NCBI GenBank assembly: GCA_937864995.1
Contig: CALMDL010000063.1
Span: 1-12,570, forward strand
Direction: 5' to 3'
DNA from: an uncultured Candidatus Altimarinota bacterium
GTDB taxonomy: Bacteria; Patescibacteriota; Gracilibacteria; BD1-5; UBA6164
DNA length: 12,570 nt
Part shown: positions 1 to 8,483 of the stretch, piece by piece
How the letters are laid out: each line of letters starts with the position of its first letter
Numbering within the stretch: position 1 is the first letter of the stretch
Notes under the pieces: model-generated
The model's database searches: none
The model's input: the letters and a program-made list of their open reading frames with translations, nothing else
What the model was told of the DNA's origin: nothing
Program-made: the position numbers and the translations under genes

Positions 1-440
1 AAATCTAGTTTATTTTTTTTATTTTCAAGTTCAATTTCACTTTTAATCCTATCTTCATATTCAAATTTTTCTAAAACTTTATCTAAATTTAATTTTGCAT
101 TTTCTAATTTGATATTTGTATCTTTTAACTCATTTTCAAGCTCTCATTTATTTAATTCAGCAATTAAGTCACCAGATTTAACTTTGCTTCATTCTGTTAT
201 ATAAACTGTTTTAACTGTTCCATCAATATTAAATTTCAATTTTTGTTCATTCAATAAATTTGTTTCTCATAATACATTTATACTTGATAATAAACTTCAT
301 GTTGAGACATCATAAAAAACATCTGGTGATACAGAATCAACAGAATCAGAATTTTTATAAAAGAAAAAATAGTAAGAACCTCAAATTAACAATATCAATG
401 ATACAATAGAAATAATAATTTTCTTTTTAGTAAAAATCAT
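1..440 (-). CDS. HlyD/MacA-like membrane fusion (periplasmic adaptor) protein, N-terminal part
   Basis: The ATG at 438-440 opens a frame that runs off the left edge; 146 codons are visible and the C-terminus is missing. A short Lys-rich start is followed by one hydrophobic membrane segment at about residues 8-27, so the protein is probably an inner-membrane-anchored, outward-facing adaptor. Residues 70-96 contain a lipoyl/biotinyl-like half-motif, with FNIDGTVKTVYITEG followed by KVKSGDLIAEL. This is the usual signature of adaptor subunits of ABC or RND exporters. From about residue 97 the chain becomes Lys/Glu/Leu-rich and looks like the coiled-coil hairpin of that family. TGA codons at G20, G50 and G84 fit the recoding. 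An ABC permease or ATPase partner would be expected to the left, outside the window. The family is fairly certain, the transported substrate unknown. No Shine-Dalgarno sequence is visible. Confidence 0.75.
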
Positions 441-491
441 ATATAAAGATTAAATTTAATTAAATATATTAACGAAAATATAATAAAAAAG

Positions 492-529
492 TGACAAATA
501 TAAAAATACATTAATTTTTATATTTGTCA
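492..529 (-). terminator. Hairpin terminator after the PriA-like gene
   Basis: Positions 492-507 and 514-529 form a perfect 16-bp inverted repeat around a 6-nt loop. Read on the minus strand it is followed by a T-rich run (about 491-480). The distal arm includes the last five sense codons of the PriA-like gene and its TAA lies in the loop, so coding sequence and terminator overlap. It separates this gene from the membrane fusion protein gene downstream. Confidence 0.75.
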
Positions 530-1464
530 AGTAAATTTAATAATTTATATTCTCCATTTATCCCCTTAAACATACTATTAATACTAGGCGTTCAACTAGC
601 CAAAAGTAGTTTATTATTATTTAAATCTGTAATTTTATTTGCAATTTCTATTGCATTATAACGTGGAGATTGATCTGAAACATAACTATTATCATGTTCT
701 TCATCAATAATAATTAATCATAAATTATTAAATGGGTAAAATAATGCAGACCTTGTTCATAAAATAACTTTAGCTTTGTTGTGATATATATCTATAAAAT
801 ACTTAGTTTTTTGTGTTTCAGTTATAGTTGAGTTAATCAAAATAACATCATCTCAAAATACTTTTTTTACTTTTGATGATATTTGATTTCATAGTATAAT
901 CTCTGGAATCAAAAATAAAACTTGTTTTCACTCATCTATGTATTTTTTTATCAAATTGATATAAATTTCAGTTTTTCAACTTCAAGTAACTCAAAACAAT
1001 AAGATTTTGTTATTTTGAGAAGATATTATATCATCATAAACTTGCTTTTGTGCAGTTGAAAGATTTAATTTAAAATCAAAACTATAATTATAATCACTTA
1101 CTTTATCGAAATTTAATTTTTCTTTTTTTACTTTTTCAACTAAATTTTTTGGTAAAAATAATGAAAGAGAATTATGTATTGGTGTGAAATAATTTTTTGA
1201 TATAAATTTAAGTAGTTCAATTCTATAATTTGAAATAAAAATATTTTTATTTTTAATAGAAATAATTTCTTTTATGACAAATTGATCTTCTACTTTTTCA
1301 TTTTTTTCAAATAATTCATATATAACTCATAGTTGTATTTCATTTTTTAGTTCTATTTCTACGATAACTCACAATTTAATACCAGATTTTAAAAAATCTG
1401 GTATTTTATAAGTAAATCAAACATCATCAAATGTTTTTCAAAATGGAATTACATAGCAATACAT
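511..1464 (-). CDS. Short PriA-like protein lacking the C-terminal half
   Basis: This 317-aa protein resembles the first half of the replication restart helicase PriA. Residues 1-60 match the DNA 3'-end-binding domain (YVIPFG, FTYKIPDFL, LGVIVEI). The helicase core follows: Walker A GVTGSGKTEIY at 158-168, LFLIPE near 186-191, GTRSALFYP, the DEEH box at 254-257 and motif III SGTPS at 290-294. PriA normally runs to about 700 residues with a cysteine-rich zinc region and a second RecA lobe carrying motifs IV-VI. Here a TAA comes about 23 residues after motif III, inside a clean terminator hairpin, and the next 440 bp encode an unrelated protein. It may be a truncated relic or a maintained ATPase-lobe protein. 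A full helicase reaction looks impossible without lobe 2. It starts 6 nt after the dnaX stop, with AGG about 10 nt before the ATG, and is probably co-transcribed with murE and dnaX. Confidence 0.8.
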
Positions 1465-1470
1465 AAAAAA

Positions 1471-2901
1471 CTACCTAAAATTAATTTTTACATCATTAAA
1501 TCACATATCACCTAAAACATTATGCATAAGAGATATACTATCAGTGTTTTCTAAGCTTTTTTTTGTAATCATAGAAGCGCATTTTATAGATAAATTATTA
1601 TCATAAAAATCAATAGTAGCTCATCTTAAAGCCATAGTTATAGCTCATTTAGCTCAAGTTTTTTTTAATTTATCAATAAATAATCCTGAATCAAAATTTA
1701 AATTATCATTTGTATTTAATTCAATTTTTTTATTATTTTCAAAGTTTGTATTACCAAAAATATCAAAAATATCATCTCAAGACAATTCAACAGTATTTTC
1801 AATAATACTTTCTTTTTCTTTTTCTACAATTTGTACAACTTCTTTTTTTTGTGGTGTAATTACTTGAGATTCTAGATTTTGTGTAATATTATTTTTATAA
1901 TCAGATATTATTTTTAAAACTCATACAATAAAAGTAGTATTTTCATCCAATGAATTTTTAGTTTTAGTATAAGTCTCGTCTAAAATATCTAATAATTTTA
2001 TATATAAAGATATATCTTCATTGTGTTTTAATTTATCTAATGTAACTTTTTTAATAAAAAATATAAGCTCTTTGAAAAAAAGTTTAATATTTTTTCAATC
2101 TCAAACTAATCTATCAAAATCTCAAATTACACTTATATCTTTATTTAATAATTTGTTTAAAAAATCTGATATTTCATTTTCTGATATTATTCACAATTTT
2201 TCTACTACATCACTATAAATAATTTTTGAATCTGAAATTAATTGTTCAAATAATGAAATAGCATTTCTAAGTCATCAGTTACTATTTTTAACTATATAAT
2301 TATATGATTGTTCATCTACTTCAATATGTTCATTTTTTGCTATAAATTGAAGTCTAGCCTTTACATCTATATCACTAATTCTTTTAAAGTCATATCTTTG
2401 ACAACGACTTATAATAGTATCTGGAACTTTATGTGTTTCAGTTGTTGCAAGAATAAATTTAACATGAGATGGTGGCTCTTCTAATATTTTCAAAAGTGCA
2501 TTAAATGCTCATTTACTAAGCATATGTACTTCATCAATTATATAAATTTTATATTTTGCTTTTGTTGGAGAAAATTGAGCCCTCTCAATAAGTTCTCTTA
2601 TATTATCAACTCAAGTATGACTTGCAGCATCAATCTCTATAATATCAATCAGACTTTCATTTGCAAATTCTCTACATATTTCACAATTAAGACAAGGATT
2701 TCAATTATTTGGATTTAAACAATTTATAGTTTTAGCAAGTAATCTTGCAGTTGTTGTCTTACCTGTTCATCTTGGTCAACACAAAAGATAAGCTCCTACA
2801 GTTTTAGAATCTGCAATAGCTTTTTGTAAAGTATCTTTAACAAATTTTTGTCACATTAAATTGTCAAAATCACTAGGTCTATATTTTAAATATAAGCTCA
2901 C
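1471..2901 (-). CDS. dnaX: DNA polymerase III gamma/tau subunit (clamp loader ATPase)
   Basis: DnaX is the motor subunit of the sliding-clamp loader. The 476-aa frame starts with GTG at 2901, giving the family N-terminus (V)SLYLKYRPSDFDNL. Walker A is GPRGTGKTT (residues 42-50). The zinc module has cysteines at 61, 70, 73 and 76. Walker B is IIDEVHM (D123). The sensor region reads KILEEPPSHVKFILATTE, then SRCQRYDF and GGLRNAISLFEQ. Two P-loop glycines are TGA codons. The C-terminal third (after about residue 330) is Lys/Glu/Asn-rich and not well conserved. An A8 tract at 1843-1850 (codons 350-353) lies where the AAA+/collar part gives way to this tail, a position at which slippage makes the short gamma form in some bacteria. 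The gene sits 10 nt downstream of murE and 6 nt upstream of the PriA-like gene. No clear Shine-Dalgarno sequence precedes the GTG. Confidence 0.93.
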
Positions 2902-2911
2902 TTTTTTTAAA

Positions 2912-4219
2912 TTAAACTATAATTTTATTATCATCGATATTTTTCAATATTTCTTTAATTATTGTTTTATCATGCCATTCAATTGGTCAAGAATTTGTCA
3001 TCATAATATGTTCATCTCATTTACCAGCAACAAGTAAAACATCACCTTCTTTAATAGAAGAAATTCCTAGTTCAATAGCTTCTTTTCTTGTTGGAATAAT
3101 AAAAAAATCTTCTCATTCAACTCTATTTATTCATGGTAAAACATCTTTTATTATATTTTCACTATTTTCACTATAATCATCATCTTGAGTCAAAATAACT
3201 ATATCACTATATTTCGATACTATTTCTCACATAATTGGTCTTTTTGTCTTGTCTCTATCTCAAGTTGCTCAAAAAACAGTTACTATTTTTTTATATCAAA
3301 TTCAAATAAGTGTAGTTAAAACTTTTTCAAGTGCATCTGGAGTATGAGCATAATCTACAATTATATCAGCATTAAAATCATTTTCAACTAACTCCATTCT
3401 ACCAGGAACTCAATCAATTTTCTTTATTAATTCTATTATATCATCTCAAGAAATACCAAATGACATAAAAACTCATATAGAAGCTAAAATATTTTCTATA
3501 TTGAAATCTCATTTCAATTTTGTTTCTATTGTAGCAATTTTTCATGGTAATTTAACTTCAAATTTCGTTAAACTATTTTCAATTCTAATATTTGAAGCAG
3601 TTAAAGATGATCAATTTCAGATTCAATATAAATACATTGAATCATAAGTTTCTCAAATAAATAATTCACTATACTCAGATCATACATTTATAACAGCTGT
3701 TTTTTTAACTCATGATTTTCTTTCATAAGTAATTAAATTTTTAAAAAGTTTTAATTTTGTATTTACATAATCTTTCATAGTTTTATGTAAATCAAGATGG
3801 TCTTGAGTGATATTAGTTAAAACTGCTATATCATATTCAAGTCACCATACTCTAGACATCTTTATACCATGACTTGCAGTTTCAATAATAGCTATTTCAC
3901 ATCATTCATCCTTTGCTTGTTTTAATAATCTTTGTAATAAAAAAGCATCAGGTGATGTCATTTTTGTATCATTTACATACTCTTTATCTCAAATTATTAT
4001 ATTTACAGTTGTAAACATAAATATTTTTTTTCATGCTGCTCTTAATCATTTTGCTATAATATTTGATGTTGTTGTTTTTCAATTAGTACCAGTAACACCA
4101 ATAATAATCATATTTTTTGATGGAAAACCATAAATAAAATTTGCCAAAATTGCTCTAACTTTATGATAAAAAAGTCTAGCAGGATTATCTAATGCAAACA
4201 ATTTTTTAAAACTACTCAT
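2912..4219 (-). CDS. murE: MurE-like UDP-N-acetylmuramyl-peptide ligase, short N-terminus
   Basis: This 435-aa Mur ligase would add the third amino acid to the cytoplasmic peptidoglycan precursor. Seen directly: ATP-binding GVTGTNGKTTT at residues 41-51, [20 protein letters not shown] at 289-297, [12 protein letters not shown] and the C-terminal AGKGDEH. These place it with MurE rather than MurC, MurD or MurF. The P-loop begins about 70 residues earlier than in full-length MurE, so the N-terminal domain that grips the UDP moiety is missing and replaced by a short segment ([10 protein letters not shown]). I recall a similar short form in other candidate-phyla genomes. At the third-residue specificity loop (346-349), DAP enzymes have DNPR; here it is DDDY, so the added amino acid cannot be assigned. 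The ATG at 4217-4219 has no Shine-Dalgarno sequence. It appears to be the first gene of murE-dnaX-priA-like. Confidence 0.85.
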
Positions 4220-4260
4220 AAATATATTTGTCTAATAAAATATTTTTAATTATTTTATCT

Positions 4261-4278
4261 AAAATGCTTTAAAATGCT
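4261..4278. repeat. 10-bp-phased direct repeat upstream of murE
   Basis: AAAATGCT occurs at 4261-4268 and again at 4271-4278, one helical turn apart, about 40 nt upstream of the murE ATG and between the terminator at 4291-4324 and that gene. Position and phasing would suit a protein-binding site in the murE promoter, but no convincing -35/-10 pair was found, and two copies in AT-rich DNA can arise by chance. Confidence 0.25.
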
Positions 4279-4290
4279 AGTTATTTTACA

Positions 4291-4324
4291 AAAAAAGATA
4301 TTATTCTAAAATAATATCTTTTTT
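4291..4324 (-). terminator. Bidirectional hairpin terminator after the DUF4012 gene
   Basis: A perfect 15-bp stem (4291-4305 with 4310-4324) closes a 4-nt loop CTAA. One arm starts in A6 and the other ends in T6, so each strand presents a hairpin with a U-tract. The stop codon and the last seven codons of the DUF4012 gene lie within it. It isolates that gene from the murE group. Confidence 0.75.
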
Positions 4325-6412
4325 ATAAATAAAATCTGATTTTATAGAGTTATATTTATCTTTATGTCCGAACATATCAAAATTAATATTATATTTTTTA
4401 ATTCAAGGTTGTTTAAAGAATTTATAAGTATATTTATCACAATTTGGATTATTAATAGTATAAGAAACACTATTTAAACTTGTTTCTAACTTATCAGTAT
4501 TTATATATAACTCTACGATTTTATATGTATCAAAATCATAAATTTTTTGATTTTTATCAATATTAATTATTGCATTTTTAGGCAATAACACACGAACATA
4601 ACTTCTATTTTGTCATCTTCATTGAATATTTAATATATCATTTTTATTTTTTACTCAATAACTATCTAGTAGTTTATTTACTTTTTCATCTTCAAATTTA
4701 GAAAAATGATGAGATTTATATATATCAAGTTTTGTTAAATAATTACATGAATTATCTATTTTTGAAACTGTTTTATCATATCTATATTCTATATATCTAT
4801 CTGTTTTATTTCATCATACAGAAATATAAACTGGATAATTAAAATCTAAAGTAGAATTAAAATTTACCTCTCAATTTATTCATAATTTCCATAATAAGCT
4901 ATTTTCTTCATTATCAAAAGAGTAAAACACTATATCTCTATTTTTTATATGATTTAAAATAATTTTCAAATAACTATAGTAATCTTTTTTATCTAATAAT
5001 TTTTTCTTAAACTCTCAAGCAAAATCAAATAGAACTTTTTTTGGTGTTCCTAAAGTACCTACTTTAAATACTTTTGCCTCTACTAACATAGAAAGAACTA
5101 AAGAAAAATTTTCACTTGTAATATTTTGACTTAAAACTTTTGAATCAACTCATCAAACACTATCAATTAAATCTAAAATTACATTTTGATTTATATAAAT
5201 AATACCATCAACTTTGTAATCTATTTTATCAAGAAAAAACTTAATTTTCGCAGAGGAATCACGAAATAATGGATAATAATTAGCATCTCTTAAACCAAAA
5301 GTTCAAGTTATTATATCAAGTCATTCTGGAGCCTTTTCTTTATCAGTATATACCTTATTTATAAGCCATTCTAGTGCATATATATCACTATTTTCTACAC
5401 TTTTAACTTTTCAATTTGTAATCGTAATTAAAGCAGTACTTCACATAAATCATCATGTAGCTCTAATTTCATCATTATTTTGAAATATAACTAAATATTT
5501 TTTTTCACTATTATGTCACAACAAACTAAGCATTGTATCATAATTTTTATTAATAGTTTCAAGTAAAACTAAAGTTATTCTTAGCTTTTCTTTTGTATAA
5601 AGTAATTTTTCATTTAAATAATCACTTCATAAATCTCAAACTTGGGAATAATTATATAATGCATTATATAATAAACTATAGATTTCTTCATAATTTACTC
5701 TTACATTTGACAATAGATTTGTAACATATATGTTTTCAATTCATCATTTAGAATGAATGAAATCATTTGTTTGAGAATATAAATCCAAACTCTTACCTAA
5801 TAAAATTGATATATCTTTTCATCAATCAATGATATAACTAACATTTTTTATATTATCATTTGGAATAATAGAAAAAGGAGTAAGTAAAATATCTGATACA
5901 TAAAATGAAATTTTTGCTGTCTTTACATCATTCTTTACTTTATCTAAATCTGAAAAATCATTTTTTAAGTCCAAAATATTTTTATATCCTGATGTAACTA
6001 AATTTTCTACAAGTATTTTATTTCAAAATAATATAAAAGTTAAAAAAACGAAAAATAAAATTCATTTTTTAAATTTGATTTGCTTTTTTGGACTTGATAA
6101 TTTAATCATAATAAAGTGCTTTTTAAAGAAATTTTTAATTATTTTTGAAAAATAACTTACATTTTTTTTAGGTGAAATTATATCTATTGTATTTTGTTTT
6201 TTTGAATAATAAAAAGTATCAAAATTATTTGTTTTGTTTTTAGATATTTTAATTATTTTTGAAGTTTTTAAACTTATGTCATTTTTTGAAAAAGAAAAAA
6301 TATCGTTGATAATTTTTTTTCATAAAGCTGACAATCTAATTTTAGAATTTGATAAATTTGATAAATCAATATTTTCATCTAATTCTGTTTCTAAATCATT
6401 TACTTTTTTCAT
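4301..6412 (-). CDS. DUF4012 family membrane-anchored extracellular protein
   Basis: The 703-aa frame is open under code 25. The marker is QNNDEIRATGGFMGS near residues 311-325, which matches the conserved QNN.E.R.TGGF.GS motif of DUF4012, a family common in actinobacteria and candidate-phyla bacteria and of unproven function, usually thought envelope-related. A membrane segment (ILFFVFLTFILF) lies at about 118-129, so residues 1-115 should be cytoplasmic and about 570 residues external. The outer part has paired TGA glycines such as GGVDS and GGNKT. I chose the ATG at 6410-6412 because the frame is open from there and a promoter (TTGATA, 16-nt spacer, TATATT) lies just upstream. A shorter start at 6107-6109 would remove most of the hydrophilic N-terminus and remains possible. 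It stands alone, with a terminator at its end. It is not recognised as an enzyme. Confidence 0.82.
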
Positions 6413-6439
6413 ATTTTTGTGAAAAAGAATATTTAATAA

Positions 6440-6467
6440 AATATATACTTTTTATTGATTTTATCAA
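6440..6467 (-). promoter_or_regulatory. Probable promoter of the DUF4012 gene
   Basis: On the minus strand TTGATA (6462-6467) is followed after 16 nt by TATATT (6440-6445). Transcription would start near 6433, leaving a leader of about 20 nt before the ATG at 6412. The -35 lies in a small palindrome TTGAT-TTT-ATCAA (6455-6467), which could be an operator. In DNA this AT-rich such matches are common. Confidence 0.45.
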
Positions 6468-6494
6468 GAAAATAATATTATTTTATTTAAAATA

Positions 6495-6522
6495 TTGACA
6501 AATAATATTTTTAATTTAATAT
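6495..6522 (+). promoter_or_regulatory. Sigma-70-type promoter of the basic micro-gene
   Basis: A consensus -35 TTGACA (6495-6500) stands 16 nt before TAATAT (6517-6522); an overlapping TATAAA at 6520-6525 is an alternative. The start would fall near 6529, giving a leader of about 40 nt whose ends (ACAGA 6529-6533 and TCTGT 6549-6553) could pair. This is the best promoter in the window and diverges from the DUF4012 promoter. Confidence 0.6.
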
Positions 6523-6568
6523 AAATAAACAGAATAGCATTCCGCAAATCTGTAAAAAGGAGATCAAC

Positions 6569-6703
6569 ATGGCTGCTCGCAAATCCAAAGCAACCGTCAA
6601 GGCCAAGTTCCGTAAGGCTGCCGCTCGCCGGGCTCGCAAGTCAAGCGAACGCAATTCTCGGAACAAGCCGATAAATATCGGGAACAAGAATGGGAAAAAA
6701 TAA
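6569..6703 (+). CDS. Small highly basic protein (44 aa), G+C-rich, unknown function
   Basis: The ATG at 6569 follows a textbook Shine-Dalgarno AAGGAG (6557-6562) by 6 nt and TAA closes the frame at 6701-6703. The 44-aa product has 10 Lys and 7 Arg against one Glu. The N-terminal half is Ala/Lys/Arg-rich and probably helical (AARKSKATVKAKFRKAAARR), the C-terminal part Asn/Lys-rich (NKPINIGNKNGKK). This composition resembles histone-H1-like tails and small nucleic-acid-binding proteins, but no family is recognised. The codons differ from all neighbours: CGC, CGG, GCC and AAG are frequent, both glycines are GGG, and there is no TGA. By hand count the ORF is 69/135 G+C (51%). It has its own promoter and terminator and opposes its flanking genes. 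It is either a recent transfer or a gene under strong codon selection. DNA or RNA binding is inference from charge only. Confidence 0.7.
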   Translation: MAARKSKATVKAKFRKAAARRARKSSERNSRNKPINIGNKNGKK

Positions 6704-6728
6704 TTCACATTCCCCTTTATTTTCAACA

Positions 6729-6757
6729 TAACCCTCACTATGCAATAGTGAGGGTTA
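6729..6757 (+). terminator. Rho-independent terminator of the basic micro-gene
   Basis: A perfect 12-bp stem (6729-6740 with 6746-6757) around loop TGCAA is followed by AATTTTT. The stem core CCCTCACT/AGTGAGGG is far richer in G+C than the other hairpins of the window, matching the composition of the gene it ends. Confidence 0.85.
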
Positions 6758-6770
6758 AATTTTTATGTAA

Positions 6771-6798
6771 ATAAAAACTGGATAAATCCAGTTTTTAT
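6771..6798 (-). terminator. Hairpin terminator after dnaA
   Basis: A perfect 12-bp stem (6771-6782 with 6787-6798) has a 4-nt loop TAAA and A5/T5 runs in its arms. It overlaps the dnaA stop codon (6795-6797) and lies back to back with the terminator of the convergent micro-gene. Confidence 0.7.
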
Positions 6799-8216
6799 AT
6801 TCACATACTATCTCTTATAAGATTAACTTCATGTAATAAAGTTTGATCTTTTTTAATCATTGATTCAAGTTTATTACAGCTATATAAAACAGCAGCATGA
6901 TTTCTACCAGAAAATATATTACCAATTCTTTCATAAGTATAATTCATTTTTGTTTTTAATAAATACATACTTACTTGTCTTGGAATCATAAATTCTTTTT
7001 TTCTATTACTTCATGTAATACCTTCTGTTTCAATACCAAAATGTTCTCAAACTCTTTTAATTATATCTTCGTAAGATTTAATTGTAGTTTTTTCAATTTT
7101 AACTTTACTTGATCATAATATATCAGTTGTAAAACTAAGTTTTTTTAATTTTTCAGCTACTTTTGCTAAAGTTGGTGTAACTCATGTTAACTCATATTCA
7201 GCAATCATTTGATTTAAAACTCATTCTAACTCTCTTACATTTTCTGTTACATTTGCAGCAATAAATTCAGCAATATCTTGAGGAATCATAAATTCTTTTG
7301 CTCTTGCTTTTTCTTGAAGAATTGCAAGTCTAGTTTCAAAATCTGGTCTACCAATATCAACAGTTATACCCCATTCAAATCTACTTCTAAGTCTTGGTTC
7401 AAGTTCTTCTAATTCTTTTGGAGCTCTATCTCAAGAAATAATTATTTGTTTATTTTGTTCGTATAATAAATTGAAAATATTATACAGTTCATTTTGAGTT
7501 TGTTCTTTTTTTGATAAAAATTGAACATCATCAATAATTAAAACATCAATTTCTCTAAATTTTTCTCTAAGTCTTTCTATACTTCTTTTTTTAACTGCAG
7601 TAACATACTCAGTTATAAATTTATCAGCTGTAGTATAAACTATTTTTTTATCTCTAAATTTTTTAATTATCTCATTTCAAGTTGCTTGTAATAAGTGAGT
7701 TTTACCTAGTCAAACATCTCAGTAAATATATAAAGGGTTATATGATTTACCTGGATTTCTACAAACAGCCTCACAAGCAGAATAAGCAAGTTGACTATCA
7801 GTTCAAACTATGAAATTTGATAAACTATATCTATCATTTACACATTTATCAGTTTTTATAACTTTATTTTCTCAAGTTCACCCGAAAGTAGCTTTTGTTT
7901 TTTTTGTTTTAACATCTTCTTTATAAAAAGAACCACAATCAATAACTGCTGTATTTGATGGATTATCAATATTTAAATCTACTTTAAATTCTATTTCTGT
8001 AATACTTGGGTTTTCTATTTTTGCTGATTCAAAAACTTCTTTATAAAATTTTGCTTCTAAGTTATCTTTCATAAATGAAGATACAACTCAAAATGTAATT
8101 TTTGTCTCAGTTAATTCAACAATTGAAATCTTTCTAAAATATACTAAAAAGTCTTGTTTTTTTACTCTTTCAATAATATTTGAAACTATATTTTGTAATT
8201 TATAATTGTTTTGCAT
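6795..8216 (-). CDS. dnaA: Chromosomal replication initiator protein DnaA
   Basis: DnaA binds and opens the origin and loads the replicative helicase. The 473-aa frame has a variable N-terminal part (domains I-II, about 1-130). The AAA+ core has Walker A GDVGLGKTH at 166-174, Walker B LIIDDVQFL around D229, and box VII-like RLRSRFEWG. The C-terminal DNA-binding domain begins about 405 with MIPRQVSMYLL and holds the signature SGRNHAAVL, a variant of the usual GGRDHSTV. Two glycines of the nucleotide-binding loop are TGA, while the W of FEWG is TGG. The start ATG at 8214-8216 gives normal length; a weak AAAG precedes it. Promoter TTGACT-16-TAGAAT lies about 65 nt upstream. dnaN does not follow: dnaA is alone, ended by a hairpin, and diverges from rnpB. 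Confidence 0.95.
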
Positions 8217-8281
8217 CTTTCTAACCGTAAATTCTTAAATAAAATTGGAGATTATTTATATCCCGGAACTTCATTAAAGCT

Positions 8282-8309
8282 ATTCTATGTAAATAAAACT
8301 TCTAGTCAA
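8282..8309 (-). promoter_or_regulatory. Probable dnaA promoter
   Basis: On the minus strand TTGACT (8304-8309) and TAGAAT (8282-8287) are separated by 16 nt. Transcription would begin near 8275 with a leader of about 60 nt. The -35 is one arm of a 6-bp inverted repeat with 8324-8329, a possible autoregulatory site. Confidence 0.5.
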
Positions 8310-8448
8310 AATTATATTTCCCCTTGACTTGTTTTTATGTTTAAAAATTGTAAACAACATACGAGTTGCTTTTGTAATGCTAGGCTTTTCTAGTTTTTAA
8401 CATTTTTTGAAAAAAAGTTTATTTAAAAAATAATAAAGTAAAAAATTA

Positions 8449-8476
8449 TTGTATTTTGATTAAAAAATAATATACT
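8449..8476 (+). promoter_or_regulatory. Probable rnpB promoter
   Basis: TTGTAT (8449-8454) and a good -10 TATACT (8471-8476) are 16 nt apart. A start 7-8 nt after the -10 falls at 8483-8484, exactly where the P1 helix of the RNase P RNA begins, which supports the assignment. Confidence 0.6.
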
Positions 8477-8483
8477 ATCAATC

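Larger units (their letters stand above)
8217..8483. other. dnaA-rnpB divergent intergenic region
   Basis: These 267 bases hold the outward promoters of dnaA and rnpB and a very AT-rich stretch (about 8400-8470). An inverted repeat AGTCAA (8304-8309) / TTGACT (8324-8329) overlaps the -35 of dnaA. I found no DnaA box close to TTATCCACA on either strand, so I do not call an origin here, although dnaA is often beside it. Confidence 0.5.

Noticed and set aside
1..510. The missing C-terminal half of PriA lying downstream after a frameshift.
   Set aside because: The 440 bp downstream encode a membrane fusion protein in all residues visible, and neither zinc cysteines nor helicase motifs IV-VI appear in any frame I read.
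6569..6703. The 44-aa basic ORF as ribosomal protein bL34, which has this length and often lies near dnaA.
   Set aside because: The bL34 hallmarks (KRTFQPS start, HGFR.RM, GR..L..RR.KGR) are absent, and the gene is on the wrong side of dnaA.
6511..6738. A minus-strand ORF with hydrophobic stretches over the G+C-rich island.
   Set aside because: It is the complement of the basic gene. It lacks a start signal and spans the plus-strand promoter region and terminator.
8217..8483. Replication origin beside dnaA.
   Set aside because: There is an AT-rich stretch but no DnaA-box cluster on either strand, so evidence is insufficient.
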